DNA of 64,000 bases from positions 82,087 to 146,086 of the forward strand of contig NW_024589868.1 of assembly GCF_018446385.1 (NCBI RefSeq), read 5' to 3'. This DNA is from Zingiber officinale. Its lineage: Eukaryota; Streptophyta; Magnoliopsida; Zingiberales; Zingiberaceae. The notes beneath the pieces were generated by a model. The model searched no databases. It was not told where the DNA came from and was given only the letters and a program-made list of their open reading frames with translations. Position numbers and translations under genes: made by a program. Numbering within the stretch: the first letter of the stretch is position 1; the number at the start of each line of letters is the position of its first letter. Shown piece after piece: positions 47,439 through 59,137 of the stretch.

Positions 47439-48875
47439 TTATTCGATAATGGACTGTATGACTCCTGCACCAACAGTCTTGCCACCCTCTCTGATCGCAA
47501 ACCGCATTCCCTGCTCACAGGCCACTGGCATGATAAGCTCGACCACCATCTTGACACGGTCCCCGGGCATGACCATCTTTGCCTCCTCATCCTTGTCATT
47601 CATTATGCTAGAAACTTTGCCGTTGACGTCAGTGGTTCTCATGTAGAACTGAGGACGATATCCGGCAAAGAAGGGGGAGTGCCTCCCACCCTCTTCCTTC
47701 TTAAGGACATAAACAATGGCGGCAAATTTGGTGTGGGGAGTAATGGTGCCGGGCTTGGCCAACACCATCCCTCTCTGGATGTCCGCCTTCTGTATCCCAC
47801 GGAGAAGCAGCCCAACATTGTCCCCGGCCATGGCATCATCAAGAGTCTTTTGGAACATCTCGACGCCAGTGACCGTGGTGTTACGCGTCTCCCGGAGGCC
47901 AACAATTTCGACTGTCTCACCGACCTTTATGGTGCCACGCTCGATCCGGCCGGTGGCGACAGTGCCACGTCCAGTAATGGAGAAGACGTCTTCGATCGCG
48001 AGAAGAAAGGGGAGGTCGGTCTGGCGCTGAGGGACGGGGATGTAGCTGTCGACTGCATCCATGAGTTGGTAGATCTTGTCGACCCAGGGGTTTTCACCGC
48101 GCTTGATTTTAGGGTTGCCCATGAGCGCCTCGAGAGCGAGGAGGGCGGATCCGGAAGCGATGGGGACATCGTCGCCAGGGAACTCGTAAGAGGAGAGGAG
48201 CTCACGGACCTCGAGCTCGACGAGCTGGAGAAGCTCCTCGTCGTCGACCTGGTCCTGCTTGTTGAGGAAGACGACCATGTTAGGCACGCCGACCTGCTTG
48301 GCGAGGAGGATGTGCTCCTTAGTCTGGGGCATTGGGCCGTCCGCACCGGAGACGACGAGGATAGCGCCGTCCATCTGAGCGGCGCCGGTGATCATGTTCT
48401 TGACGTAGTCAGCGTGGCCGGGGCAGTCAACGTGGGCGTAGTGACGGGACTCCGTCTCGTACTCGACGGTGGCGGTGTTGATAGTGATGCCACGGGCGCG
48501 CTCCTCGGGGGCGGCGTCGATCTCGTCGTACTTCTTGGGGGCGGAGCCACCGACAGCGGCCAGTGCCATGGTGAGGGCGGCGGTTAGGGTGGTCTTGCCA
48601 TGGTCCACATGGCCGATGGTACCGATGTTGACGTGGGGCTTCTTGCGCTCGAACTTGCCGCGGGCGGCGCGTACGACGAGATGGCCGTGTCGGTGGCGGA
48701 GGCGGGGATGGAAGACGGGGGAGGCGCAGAACAAATTCGCGGTGGAGAAGGAGGACGAAGAGAAGAGAAGATTGGCGGCGGCGGCAGCCGAAGGGAACCT
48801 AAGGGTTTGGGGCTTGGAATTCGTAGTGGAGGTGGACGAAAGGAGACTCTTCTGGACTGCAAACACGGAAGCCAT
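47439..48875 (-). CDS. TUFA: Elongation factor Tu, chloroplast (nuclear gene)
   Basis: An intronless gene of 478 residues, starting at the ATG at 48875 (MASVFAVQ). The frame stays open upstream to 49325, but that part is unrelated to the family. Residues 1 to about 70 form a Ser/Ala-rich plastid transit peptide. The GTPase domain shows GHVDHGKT (88-95), the ARGITIN effector region, DCPGH (150-154), NKQD (205-208) and a SAL box (243-245). Domains 2 and 3 follow, with [13 protein letters not shown] and the C-terminal [11 protein letters not shown]. The protein brings aminoacyl-tRNA to the plastid ribosome. In land plants the gene moved from plastid to nucleus, which explains the transit peptide and the nuclear, GC-rich codon use. 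The length equals that of other angiosperm TUFA proteins. Long open frames on the other strand are by-products of its codon use. Confidence 0.97.
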   Translation of the reverse strand: MASVFAVQKSLLSSTSTTNSKPQTLRFPSAAAAANLLFSSSSFSTANLFCASPVFHPRLRHRHGHLVVRAARGKFERKKPHVNIGTIGHVDHGKTTLTAALTMALAAVGGSAPKKYDEIDAAPEERARGITINTATVEYETESRHYAHVDCPGHADYVKNMITGAAQMDGAILVVSGADGPMPQTKEHILLAKQVGVPNMVVFLNKQDQVDDEELLQLVELEVRELLSSYEFPGDDVPIASGSALLALEALMGNPKIKRGENPWVDKIYQLMDAVDSYIPVPQRQTDLPFLLAIEDVFSITGRGTVATGRIERGTIKVGETVEIVGLRETRNTTVTGVEMFQKTLDDAMAGDNVGLLLRGIQKADIQRGMVLAKPGTITPHTKFAAIVYVLKKEEGGRHSPFFAGYRPQFYMRTTDVNGKVSSIMNDKDEEAKMVMPGDRVKMVVELIMPVACEQGMRFAIREGGKTVGAGVIQSIIE

Positions 48876-49640
48876 GGATCGGATGGGGATGGGAGATTTG
48901 GAGGTGGCGGAAGAGAACGGCGAAGCTGATGAAATCGGCGGCGTGTCTTCCGATCTCCGATCTCCGATCTCCGCCCTCCCTTTCCGTCCGTAATTGTACT
49001 GAGGACGGCGGACTGAAATCGAGAGATAGGGTTTGGCATTTAGCGGAAAGAATAATGACTCAATTAGGACCTTAACAATATCAAATATTCCAATCGGATC
49101 CCTAAGAGCAAAGTATTTTGAATCAAATTTTCGAGTTTTAGAAATTATAAAATATAATTGATGCTTGTTCTTGCTATTTAGAATTCGATGTGAGCTTGGC
49201 CACTGCGATGCCTCCTTACTTGCTCCCCTTCGCCATTTCTCCTTCCTTTCCAACGTCCGTGGTGAAGCTGAAGCGTATGTCACTGCCCCGTTACATGCAT
49301 TGAATTGGATTGGTGGTCCATACAAGTGGTGGCTTGCTGGTCCACGGCCATCGACCAGCTTTGAGCAACACTTACTCTGTGCTGTTCAAAGTTACTGAGG
49401 GATTCCCATTGTGAGCAGCCTCTTTATGTGTGCCTGGAGGACATGACCGCATGGCGTTCCACTAAAGTTGGGGCAAGGCAAAAGGCATGTTATCTTGCCT
49501 TCCAAGTGTTGCATCAATATTCATTTTTTCAGAATCTGAATCAGATCAAAACTGGATGAATTATTATTAATATTGATAGAGAGGTGATTAAGATATTCTT
49601 ATCATATGTGGCCATGTGAACGGATTTCCACGTAGTATTG
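48876..49640. other. Upstream region of EF-Tu and intergenic DNA
   Basis: It holds the EF-Tu 5' leader and promoter. A 77-codon plus-strand open frame at 49165-49398 resembles nothing I know. Confidence 0.45.
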
Positions 49641-49649
49641 ATGAACAGT

Positions 49650-50570
49650 TGTGATTGAACCGATGGTACTTGAGCTATGCACACACTCAAACAAGTACAT
49701 GGAACGTTAGAGGTCAAAAATCAGGGGAAAAATCCTCGAGATAACCCCTTCAATACTCAAGTCAGGTATTTTTTATTCAGAAGAGCAGTGTACGAAGGAG
49801 AAAGATAAGTAGAAGACAAGTGTAAATGTGCAAGGGATCGTATCTGCGCAAGAGAAAGGACCTCACTTTTTATATGACGGTGCGTACCTCTAAAGCCTTA
49901 CTGATGTTAGGGAATGTCAGGTATTATGACCTGTCTGGTGATGGAGGACGCATGACACCTTTTTGTGGACTGGAATAAGGTTCTATTCACATATGACCGC
50001 GGACCGTTAGAATATTCCCTGACATACAACAATTATTCTCTGACAGGTGTTTACGATTCCCTGACCTTGTTGTCGTGTAGCACCCTCTGTCTCGACCGGG
50101 TATAAATAGGAGAAGCTCGAGATGGTCAATAGTTGGTCTACTGGAAGGACCAGGCCGGGATATAGTCGAGTTGTGAAAACTCGACCAGTCGGAGCAGGTC
50201 AGGCATTACCCCGACTGTCCACCATGTCTCAAATCTGGGTGTCTCAGATCTGGGGTCCTGGTATATGAGAATCCGACCGGGAACCATGTCACTAATGTCG
50301 TCAGACGGTCCTACCTTTTCTTTCCCTAACTGCTGACTGTCACGTCACCTTTACCTCTGATTACCCTATCCTCTTAATTTTTAACTATCACATTTCCTTA
50401 ACTTTTAATTGCCACATTTTATCGAACCTCACCCTTATACACCATATCAAATATAATCAAGGATATCTTATTTAGATCCTCGGCAATTATCTTCAATATT
50501 TCTGCACATATTCTTCAATTTTGTATCAGCAGCATCACTCTGAAAATTTTTCCCACCAAGGTTTCTGAAT
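49650..50570 (+). repeat. Possible solo LTR or LTR fragment
   Basis: The region is moderately GC-rich among AT-rich flanks, with a TATAAATA at 50101-50108 in 'GACCGGGTATAAATAGGAG', followed by sequence rich in short repeated words (GTCTCAAATCTGGG/GTCTCAGATCTGGG). This looks like an LTR with its promoter. I could not identify its ends or a partner copy in the window. Confidence 0.35.
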
Positions 50571-51989
50571 CCTAATTTTTCTTAATATTTTTCAAATCTG
50601 TCTTACTTTTCAACAACAATTAATAAAAGGTCAGAACGAATGGATGTGTCTTGCTGTAAAGCAACTAAAAATTGAAAGAAAACTTAAAAATATTTGGAAG
50701 TCGAAGACAGACCAAACGCTTGGGTGGTACCACTGTATCAGGTTGGATAAACTATAGAATTGGTCAATTGGATAGATGATGTATTTGAAGTTTTGAACCC
50801 ATAAAAGTAGAGTGTTTTCAAGTAAAAATGATGGATGATTCACACTAATTCTGCCACCCTATTTTTCCATTAGTTCCTATAATCTCATCAGCGTGACTAT
50901 AAATTGCAAGCACAATATATCTAGTAGGCTCTAGCCACTGACTAGCTAGAAACCTAGAAATTAAGAGAACAGATCTTAACATTTCATTTCATGGCATCCA
51001 AGTTTCTGCAAAATCTATTCAAGTCAGTGACTGAATATCACAGAACTATAAGAGCAAACAAACACAAGCAACTCCTAGTGACAAAACTCTCCATTTAAAG
51101 AGAAAAACAAAACAATGGAAACAATAGCAAAAACAAAGATCATCGGACCAGCATGCTCGATTCCCCATCATGGCATTAGTAATCCTTGACTAGATGTAAT
51201 TAGCTAGGTCACCGAGCCACCATCTGTCCATCTCGATCGACTACCGCTCCGATGAACGCCCGGTGAGAGCAAGAGAAGAACAGCACCAAGGCACAGCAAG
51301 CTGCCATAACTTGATCAGGCGAAGCAAGGATAAATTATGAACTAATAAGTGGAAGTGAAGAGGTGATGGAAGGAGAGATATGGAGAAAACAAGAGAGAAG
51401 AGAGATCTGCTTTCCTCTGCTAGCTTTATGTTAGTGCATGTTTCACTGCTGCCTTCTCCTTGCATTGCTTTGCACGCATTGAGATGGAAAGCTGTTATTA
51501 TTAAAGGTCACGCATGCACGGTAGGCTTTTCCCTTTGCCAAAAGGAGGGAGAAAAAGTGAGAGGCTGAATTCTGGTCTTGCGAAAGAGAGCTGGTGCCCT
51601 TAAAGTTGTGCAGGCCAAGTTCTCGAATTAACCTCCCAACATCAAATGGAAGTTGAAAATAAGATTACTTAGATGATTGATCATTGGTTATTAATTATGT
51701 AGAAATTGTTATCAATGGTTTTAAATGATGTTCTACTTGTTGATTCTAGTAATTGAACGATTTCGTTAACGTTTAGTTAACACTCGCAACGTTCTACAAC
51801 CGACGATAAGCGCAAGGTTGTTGGATATGAATTTACTACTTGGTGAATTCAAGTGCTTGCAAATGCACTACCACACAAAACCAAAGGGCTAATTTGCTGC
51901 TACAATATTAGTTGCACGCAAAAACTCATGCAGCATTATTGATTAGCAGCCGAAGTGAAACAAGGCAGGCAGAGGTGTAGTAGTAGCTC
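50571..51989. other. Intergenic DNA
   Basis: No supported gene. A 74-codon minus-strand open frame at 51465-51241 is Leu/Ser-rich but resembles no known peptide family. Confidence 0.45.
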
Positions 51990-54462
51990 TCAGTGAGCCT
52001 GCCTTTGACATGCCATTCTCAAAGGGGTTGGTGGGTCTGAGAATGCACCCTCCACTATTTGATCATACACCCATTTGTTGGCGGCCTCAGTATAGTGAAC
52101 TCCATCCCAGCATATCCTCTTCAAAGGATTCTTGCACGCCTTCCCAATCATAACCTCGGTGCCGTTCACTACGGCCTTAGAACCACAACCCCAGTGGAAG
52201 TTGTAGTTGTACTTGCCACCGTGCCCACAGCAAGAGACAAGAGGGTGTTCAAAGCCTACACATTATTGGATAACATAAGTGCTGAAACAGTAAGGGCATT
52301 TCATTGACTTGCAAATCAAGATATAAGTTCAAATCTTTAGCTTGAATGAAACCCATGTTCAAGCCTTACCGTGCATCTTGGCTTGGCTTATGAGTTTGAA
52401 CTTCACAGAGTAGACATCAACATAGGTGAATACGGCATTAGGGAGGTCTTTTCTGAGTTTGATTACAGTTTGCTTAAGCTCGGCGTTAAACAGCTGAGCC
52501 ACTTCATTAAATGGAGTTCCGCAGCCAATGTGGTCGACCTCAGGTGCTCTGATAGGAAATCGGTCTATAACATAAGGCAAACAACCAAAGGGACCTGTGT
52601 TATGGATCCAAAAGTACCTTCCTCCTTGGCCATAGACACTCTGCATCAACTCATTGGAGAAATTGTATGTGATCACACTTTGTGTTCATAGCTAAGTCAA
52701 AACTATATATAATTACATTACAAAGCAGATTACATCCTACCAAACGTAGCCTTACATTTGTCTCTGTGGATGTTATCAGTATCAATATCTAGCAGCGTCA
52801 TATATGAAAGATTTTTACCTTTTTCAAACATTCAACAGGGAAATATAAAACAACTAGATGCATGCAACTCGTGTAGAATCTCTATAGTTTCGTTACCTTT
52901 ATGACAATAGTGAATTTATCAAGGATATCAGGGATAGTTGCTTTCACTTCCTCGGTAGTCATGTTATTGACATAGCCTGAAGTGAGGTCATTTTGGCCGA
53001 TGTCGAAAGTATACAGAGCCCTAGAGAAGTAGTCCTCTCGAGGTAATACATCTCTAAATGTCCCTGCAGAGGAACATAGATCGGTTGGCATGTTTGCACA
53101 TCATAACATGGAAATATGGTTCTTTGAGATGAATGTGCATGGCTAGTACTTGCCTTTCTCATAAGCTATCTGAGATCTAGATTTGAACTGTGTAAACTGC
53201 CAGGTTTGAACATCCAAAGAGAAAGGACTGTACCCAGTTTGGAAAAGAGTTGCATTTTGTCTTCGAATGGTCGATCCTGCCGTAGCGAAGTTAGCTCCGT
53301 GGGAGAAATTTGCTTCTATTGAATTGAGATATGCACTGAGAAAAGGAAGCCCAATGCCCTGAGCTGTTAAACAAAGGTAATGTAAGAAGTTGAACATTCT
53401 TATAAACAATATTCTCTCTTTTTCAAGAGTTCATGTGATTTTACTTTTCAGAGAAATGTAATTCAAGTATGCATCACCATTTTCAGTAGAAAGAACTTGA
53501 AGATGAATAGAAAAGCATTGACATTGTTTGTTATTTTGTAGCCCACTTTGGTCAATGGTGACAAAAGATGAATTCGTTCGGTCGTAGCACCCCTGTCAAT
53601 CCATGTCAGGATCAACACGAAGGAGATAAATTACGAGTGATTACTGGTCTTTTAAATAGTGACTAACACACAAAAGAAACATTTACCTCAACTTTACCGA
53701 GATTCAAATCTTAAATCTCATGATAACAACATCTCATACCCTAACCACTAGATCGTCCAGATCGTCCGAATAGACATAGCCCACTTTGGTCAAGGACATA
53801 CTCGAGGAAGTCGCACGGCATTAAACTTGAAATTTGAATACTGTCCGTCCGTTGTGCTCTAGGACAATAAAAGAGGATCATGATTGCGTTTCCAATTCAT
53901 GCTACAAATCTGGATCCACTCGACCGCCCCGAAAAGTCACACCTCTTGGTGACTTTTCGCATCGTTAATAGTTAAATAACGTACAAATGTCTATCATCAA
54001 ATCTTTATCGGTTTGTCGGTTTCGCAATGTTCGAACTAAAATTATTCAAATCAATAAATAAATAAATCAAGAACGGACAAGAACTTTAAAGCGGCTTCCG
54101 CGTTAAAAAAGAAAAAAAAAATCAAACTTTTTGTTTCAATCTTTTTCTCTCGTAGTCGCTTCCTTTGTAGTAAAATTAAGAGAATGCATAAGGAAATGCG
54201 CACCGATGAAGTCGACGATGAGGCGGCCATCGCAGTACCTGCCGGCAGGCGCTCCGAAGAAGGTCTCTCCGTGCGGCGGAGGGGCCGCGCCGAACGCCGC
54301 CGACAGTCCTCCGGTGTCGGAGTTGGAGTCGCCGAAGTTGAAGACGGCGGGGAAGGCGCAGGGCGAGGCGGACGGAGCGGAGTCGTCGGCCAGTAGAAAG
54401 GAAGAACAGAGCAGAAGTTGCAGCGAGGAAGCGAGAAGGCGAGCGTAGCGATGGGCCGCCAT
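51990..54462 (-). CDS. GDSL esterase/lipase, 5 exons
   Basis: Exons on the minus strand: 54462-54204, 53363-53154, 53063-52897, 52640-52370 and 52255-51990. They total 1173 bases, 390 residues. This is a secreted SGNH-fold hydrolase of plant type (the group that includes alpha-fucosidase-like and early nodulin-like members), acting on ester substrates that sequence cannot specify. It has a signal peptide at about 1-25; block I FNFGDSNSDTGG with Ser46; block II GANFATAGSTI with Gly109/Asn111; block III GQNDL with Asn181; HNTGPFGCLP; and block V with Asp353 and His356 (CWDGVHYTEAANKW). All catalytic residues are present and the length is normal. Intron 2 needs a GC donor, AAAG|GCAAGT; using the nearby GT would bring an early stop. 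Introns 1, 3 and 4 are GT-AG. Intron 1 holds a SINE copy. Confidence 0.95.
53556..53776 (-). mobile_element. tRNA-derived SINE-like element, copy B
   Basis: A 221-bp element in GDSL intron 1, flanked by the perfect 17-bp direct repeat TAGCCCACTTTGGTCAA (53539-53555 and 53777-53793). Read on the minus strand, it begins with a TAGTGGTTAGGGTATGAG A-box-like segment and a GATTTGAATCTCGG B-box-like segment. It matches copy A at 41937-42146. Confidence 0.85.
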
Positions 54463-54469
54463 TGGAGAT

Positions 54470-55074
54470 TTGGTGGAGTGGGAAAGGAAGAGGAAGAGAA
54501 GGGAAAGAAAGAGTTTGTATTGCAGTGTGTATTGTATTGTATTGTACAGGCTTCTTGGCGGTGATGAAAATGATAAAGAGAGAGAAAATATAGCAGTGAT
54601 GAATCACGTGTCATCGGGAAGGACAACAACATGGACATGAATTATCAACCTATCTCTGACCGTTGAAAAATATAATAGATAGATCGGTAAATCTATTTAA
54701 TCAGAATTTAACTGTGAATTGTGAAGAGTATATTTTGAAGAGAATTTAACTGTAATTAATATATAAAGATAATATTATTAAAATATTTTTAATAATAATT
54801 TACAATGCATATTTTAACTGGTCAAATTCTGATCAGATAATTTCAGTTGTCATTGAAGAGTCCAAAATAACTGCACCTGATCTCTAAATTTAAGGAACTC
54901 AGCCAATTTGTGCAGGCAATTTACCCAAATGTGAAAATAATTTCAACCTCATAAACGAGGTGATTTTATTCCTAACAAATGCGTAGGAAGCAGCAAATAG
55001 CAGTGTTAGCAGATGCATGCCTGAGAATTCACTAATCAATTCGGAAAGCTTAAAGGTTTATTTGTAGAAGGTGA
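54470..55074. other. GDSL promoter region and intergenic DNA
   Basis: The first ~150 bases are the CT-rich leader of the GDSL gene. The rest is AT-rich and lies 3' of the kinase gene. Confidence 0.45.
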
Positions 55075-58000
55075 CTAAAAACACTGGCCAAAGCAAGAAA
55101 ATCCTTTGCTATCCCTAGCATCCTTTGCAATATCATCCGTTTCATCGCGAGATGCCATCAATGAACTTGTGCCGGGAGATTCAGGCGGCAAGACCACATT
55201 TTCTGAATTGAAGGCATGTGATGAAACAACATATTCAGGCGGTGAAAGAGTAGAAAGATAATGTAGAAGCATCTGAATTATTTGGCTAAAGTTGGGACGT
55301 GCATTTGGGTCCTCTTGCCAGCAAGAAGTTAAGATTAGAGCCAGTTCCTCAGGAAGGTCATCCGCACTTGGCCTGAAGTTCTAAGATCAGAAAAGAGAGA
55401 GTTCAATTTCAATAATGCTAACTACAAAGATCTGAATTGAAGTCATCCGCAGGATTACCAAGTGAACTACCTTGAAAGCAGCTGCGTAGGCTGCTTGCAG
55501 GTTGGACATGCCTTCAAAAGGAAGCCGATTGTGAAGCAACTCCCATAGCACAATCGCAAAGCTGTATACATCCACCTTATGATTGTAATGTTTCTTCTCT
55601 CCTTGCCTTAATGTGACCGTGCTGTATAACTGTACAGTAGTTTTTGTTGGTTATCATTTAGAAATTTGACACAGTATCCAGCAATAGATTGAATATCCAA
55701 GCATTTATGCAAGCATTATAATGCACCTCAGGGGCCATCCAACGGTATGTTCCTGTTTCAGCAGTCATCATCTCCGTTAATGTTTCTTCTCTGGCCAAAC
55801 CAAGATCGACAAGTTTCACTGCCCTCTCATCTGCAGTCAATAGCAAGTTCTCTGACAAGGAGACAATGGTAGAGATGTGAAAAGATAATTCGTTAAGAAA
55901 CAAAAGGTTAAAGTTCATTCTACGGTTGAAAAGTAGTTAGCATAAGCATACAAATTGTGTAGATACATGAACCATATCATAGAAATCAAAGCTTTATAAC
56001 TGAAAAAAAAAAATCCATAAAACCAAGTGACCCTATGCAGACCTTGATGACAATTCTTCTACAAGGCAAACGCAAGTGTGTAGGGTTAATGACATTGCGG
56101 GTCTACTTTATTGGTTTTCATCTGGAAGTCGACTGTATATAAGAAGAATGGCACTATTTTTCTATCCTAAAAGGTGCAGCGCCCCTGGGAATCATATATT
56201 TCAGAGTGACATCTTTAAATCTAACATGTTCCTAATAAATACCCATGCTACCAAATTAATTATTCAACATTAGTATTTGTGCCAAATTAACAAATAACCC
56301 TGTTGATGTACTCTTTGATAACATCAACAACTGAAAAAGATCAATTCATATAGAACAATGTGCTAAAGCTCATTCAGGAGTGTCAAATACCAAACGTATT
56401 ATGACATTATTTATACCATTGAGGTATCTAAATGCATGAAAACTGATATATTCAAGAGTTAAGTTACCATTTCCTATCCAGGTTAAATCTTCAATGACTT
56501 TTTAGGTACTATATTATTAAAATTCTTTCATCCTAAATCATCAAACACTATGCAGTCCTCTTTGCTCCACATCTGTTCAGCTTATATCATCTTGATGTCT
56601 TCCTCATACACTTTCATCTTCACTGATATCCAGATCGGTGTATTTCATTATATATAAGACTTAAGAAAGCTTCATTTGCTAAATATCAATCACACAAGCT
56701 GTCATAGACTCTTTTCCGTTTCAACTACTTAGTCTGTATCCTAAGCATTGTATCTTAATTTTTCTTTGGTGTTGAGCATTAGATCAAACTCTGTACAATT
56801 TCTACAATTCAATTATTTATCCACTTGTTTAGTATTACAGAAGTTATATTTCATATAATTCAATTTTAGTTCTACTCGATATCTTATTTTCTGAAACATT
56901 CAGCTCAGAATTCAAATATTTATTTATCTTCACTAAACTCTCATTAATTAACATAATAGAAGCAATCAATTAACTAGCATAATATGAACAAGAAGTAGCA
57001 TATAAAGTGGAGTTTTATTTGAATATGACAAGTTAATCTAGTATCAATATAAAATGTATGGACTTAGAGATAACAATTGATGCAGAAAGTCCATTGGCCT
57101 GATAATTGAATAGTTCTGTCACAAGAAACTATATTATAATGTATGTCAACTATTACATTGATATAAGTATTAGACACTAGTTTGTTTCTAAAATTGACCA
57201 CAACAATTGTTGGTATTGACAATATATTATGTTGAATTTTTGAAGTGTTATGTGAGACTTAGAGATTTGGAGAAGTTTTTTCCAGCTTAAAGCACAAAAA
57301 AAAAAAAAAAACTTAAAAATGGAATATATTTGCATTTGATCTGGCAAGAAACGGAGAAATGCAGTCAATTTTTCAAGTTTTTTTTTTTAAAAAATGAGCG
57401 GTATATATGTTTCTAAAAAAAGCAAAGAGAAAAAAGGAATACATATAACTTACACTCTTCCACCATGGATTTATGTCATTACCACTTAATCTTTTCACAT
57501 TGAAAATCAGAATAATAATGAAAAGAAATTTATATATTAAACTAGAAACTAAGATGAGGCTATTTTGTCAAAACAAGGATCTAGGTCCTGTGGTGTATAT
57601 TGCTACAAAAAGGACTAGTTCTGGTTTAGACACATAGCTCAGACTAAACTGAAATCAAATCTAGGTTTAAGTTGTTTCCATATGTTACATGTCTCTTGTA
57701 CAGCCATCATTTGTTACTTCCATCCAGTCTTGATTCTCTTCTGAAACATTCTACTAATGATAATAACAAATTCCTATAGATCATCTAGTACGAACCAACT
57801 TCTTTCCCTTGATTCCCTTCCAGATCATTTAAGTGGATGATATCTGCAGATTTATAACCCTTAACCAAAAGATACAGTAGGTACATGCGCCAATGGATTC
57901 ATATTTGTAATGAGACTTCACGTTGAAAACCTAATTGGATCATTAATCCATTACCATACTCACTTATATTCTCAAATTCTCCGTAGATGTACCAGAAATG

Positions 58001-59137
58001 CCCATTGGCTAAAAATAAAAGAAAATAGCATTGATGGTTTTAGATGTTATAAGCAAGCACCCCTTTTCAGCAAAGAATTGAATGAACATGCGTTTTTACA
58101 CTTCAAAAATGATTGCAAGCTAATATTAGAATTAGACATTGAAATCCTTATCTAATTTATATCTTCTTAATCTTTCAACAGAGAGATAATTTTGCTCAAG
58201 AAATCTTAAAGATTCTTTTCCATCTTATTATAGCATAAAACTATCAAGTGCATTCAATCAATTTCCATTCCCCTGCATACTTTGACGAAAAATAGTTCAA
58301 GGACTAAGTAACAGAATCTTCATCACATAGCTAAAACATGCATACAAGTGCTGCCTTAGTCACAACACTAGCTGACTGATGTATATGTTTAAGCTAATGT
58401 TTCGCCACTGAGAAACACACTATGCACTGAAGTGACAGACAAAATAATGTACTAGGAAATATTCAGAAATAAAGATGAAAAAAAAAAAAGAAGGAAAAAT
58501 TACCAGGCTTCAAATCACGATGGATGATCCCATGAGAATGCAAGCACTCCATAGCTCGAGCTATATCCAATGCAAAGGCAACTGCAACACGAGGCTCCAA
58601 CTTCCTAGGCCTCATGTTTATCAAGTACTTGCGCAGTGATCCTCCAAGAAGAAGCTCAGTTACTACCACCATCACAGGTTCCATGCAAGCTCCAATAAAC
58701 TGAAAGTTCCACAGCATCCATTAGCAAAAGAAATAAAGAGAGATAGTCGCCATTGGCGAAATCAACCTTCACGAGGTTTTTGTGCTGAACACGGGAGAGC
58801 AACGTCACTTCCCGCATGAACCTCCCCTCCCTCTTCGTTGCCTCCTCGGGGTTGTCCCCTTTGTGCATGACCTTGACAGCCACATTTTGGTTCTTATACC
58901 TACACACCATGGCGTCGATAGGACCCAAAGCTCCTCAAAAAATAGTTCGAGAAAAAAAAAATCATAGAATGGCCAAGAAGGGGCTGATCTCAGCCTAGCA
59001 ACTCACTTTCCTTCGTACACCTTCGCGTGAGCGCCTTCCCCGATCTTGGGCCCGACGAACAGCAACTTAGGGTCGATGAGCCACTTCGGATCTAGGCGGC
59101 ACTCCTCGAGAGGGAAGAAGCCGTTCCCAGATTCCAT
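55075..59137 (-). CDS. Raf-like Ser/Thr(Tyr) protein kinase, 6 exons
   Basis: Minus-strand exons: 59137-59007, 58899-58767, 58699-58504, 55851-55727, 55629-55471 and 55380-55075. All introns are GT-AG, and 349 residues result. It fits the plant Raf-like C-group kinases (ATN1/STY-like). A short N-terminus (CRLDPKWLIDPKLLFVGPK) leads into the kinase domain: Gly loop IGEGAHAKV (32-40), Lys53 in VAVKVM, HRDLKPEN (148-155), a DLG triplet at 169-171 where the family has DFG, the activation segment TGTYRWMAPE (186-195), and the family block LRQGEKKHYNHKVDVYSFAIVLWEL. The C-terminal tail is Ser/Pro-rich and ends GFSCFGQCF. Intron 3 is 2.65 kb. The gene looks intact. The pathway is not evident from context. 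Confidence 0.94.

Noticed and set aside
47679-48587. A 302-codon open frame on the plus strand over the EF-Tu gene
   Set aside because: It mirrors the GC-rich codon use of EF-Tu on the other strand; its Gly/Val/Asp-rich product resembles no family.
48876-49325. N-terminal extension of EF-Tu to 628 residues
   Set aside because: The upstream part is open by chance. The transit peptide and family length fit a start at 48875.
49165-49398. A 77-codon plus-strand frame upstream of EF-Tu
   Set aside because: No homology recognised, no promoter or splice context.
51241-51465. A possible small secreted peptide on the minus strand
   Set aside because: I tested it for CLE, PSK and DVL-type motifs by eye and found none.
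51480-51560. A miR399-like word (TTTGCCAAAAGGAGG)
   Set aside because: It does not match the mature miRNA well, and no hairpin partner arm is visible.
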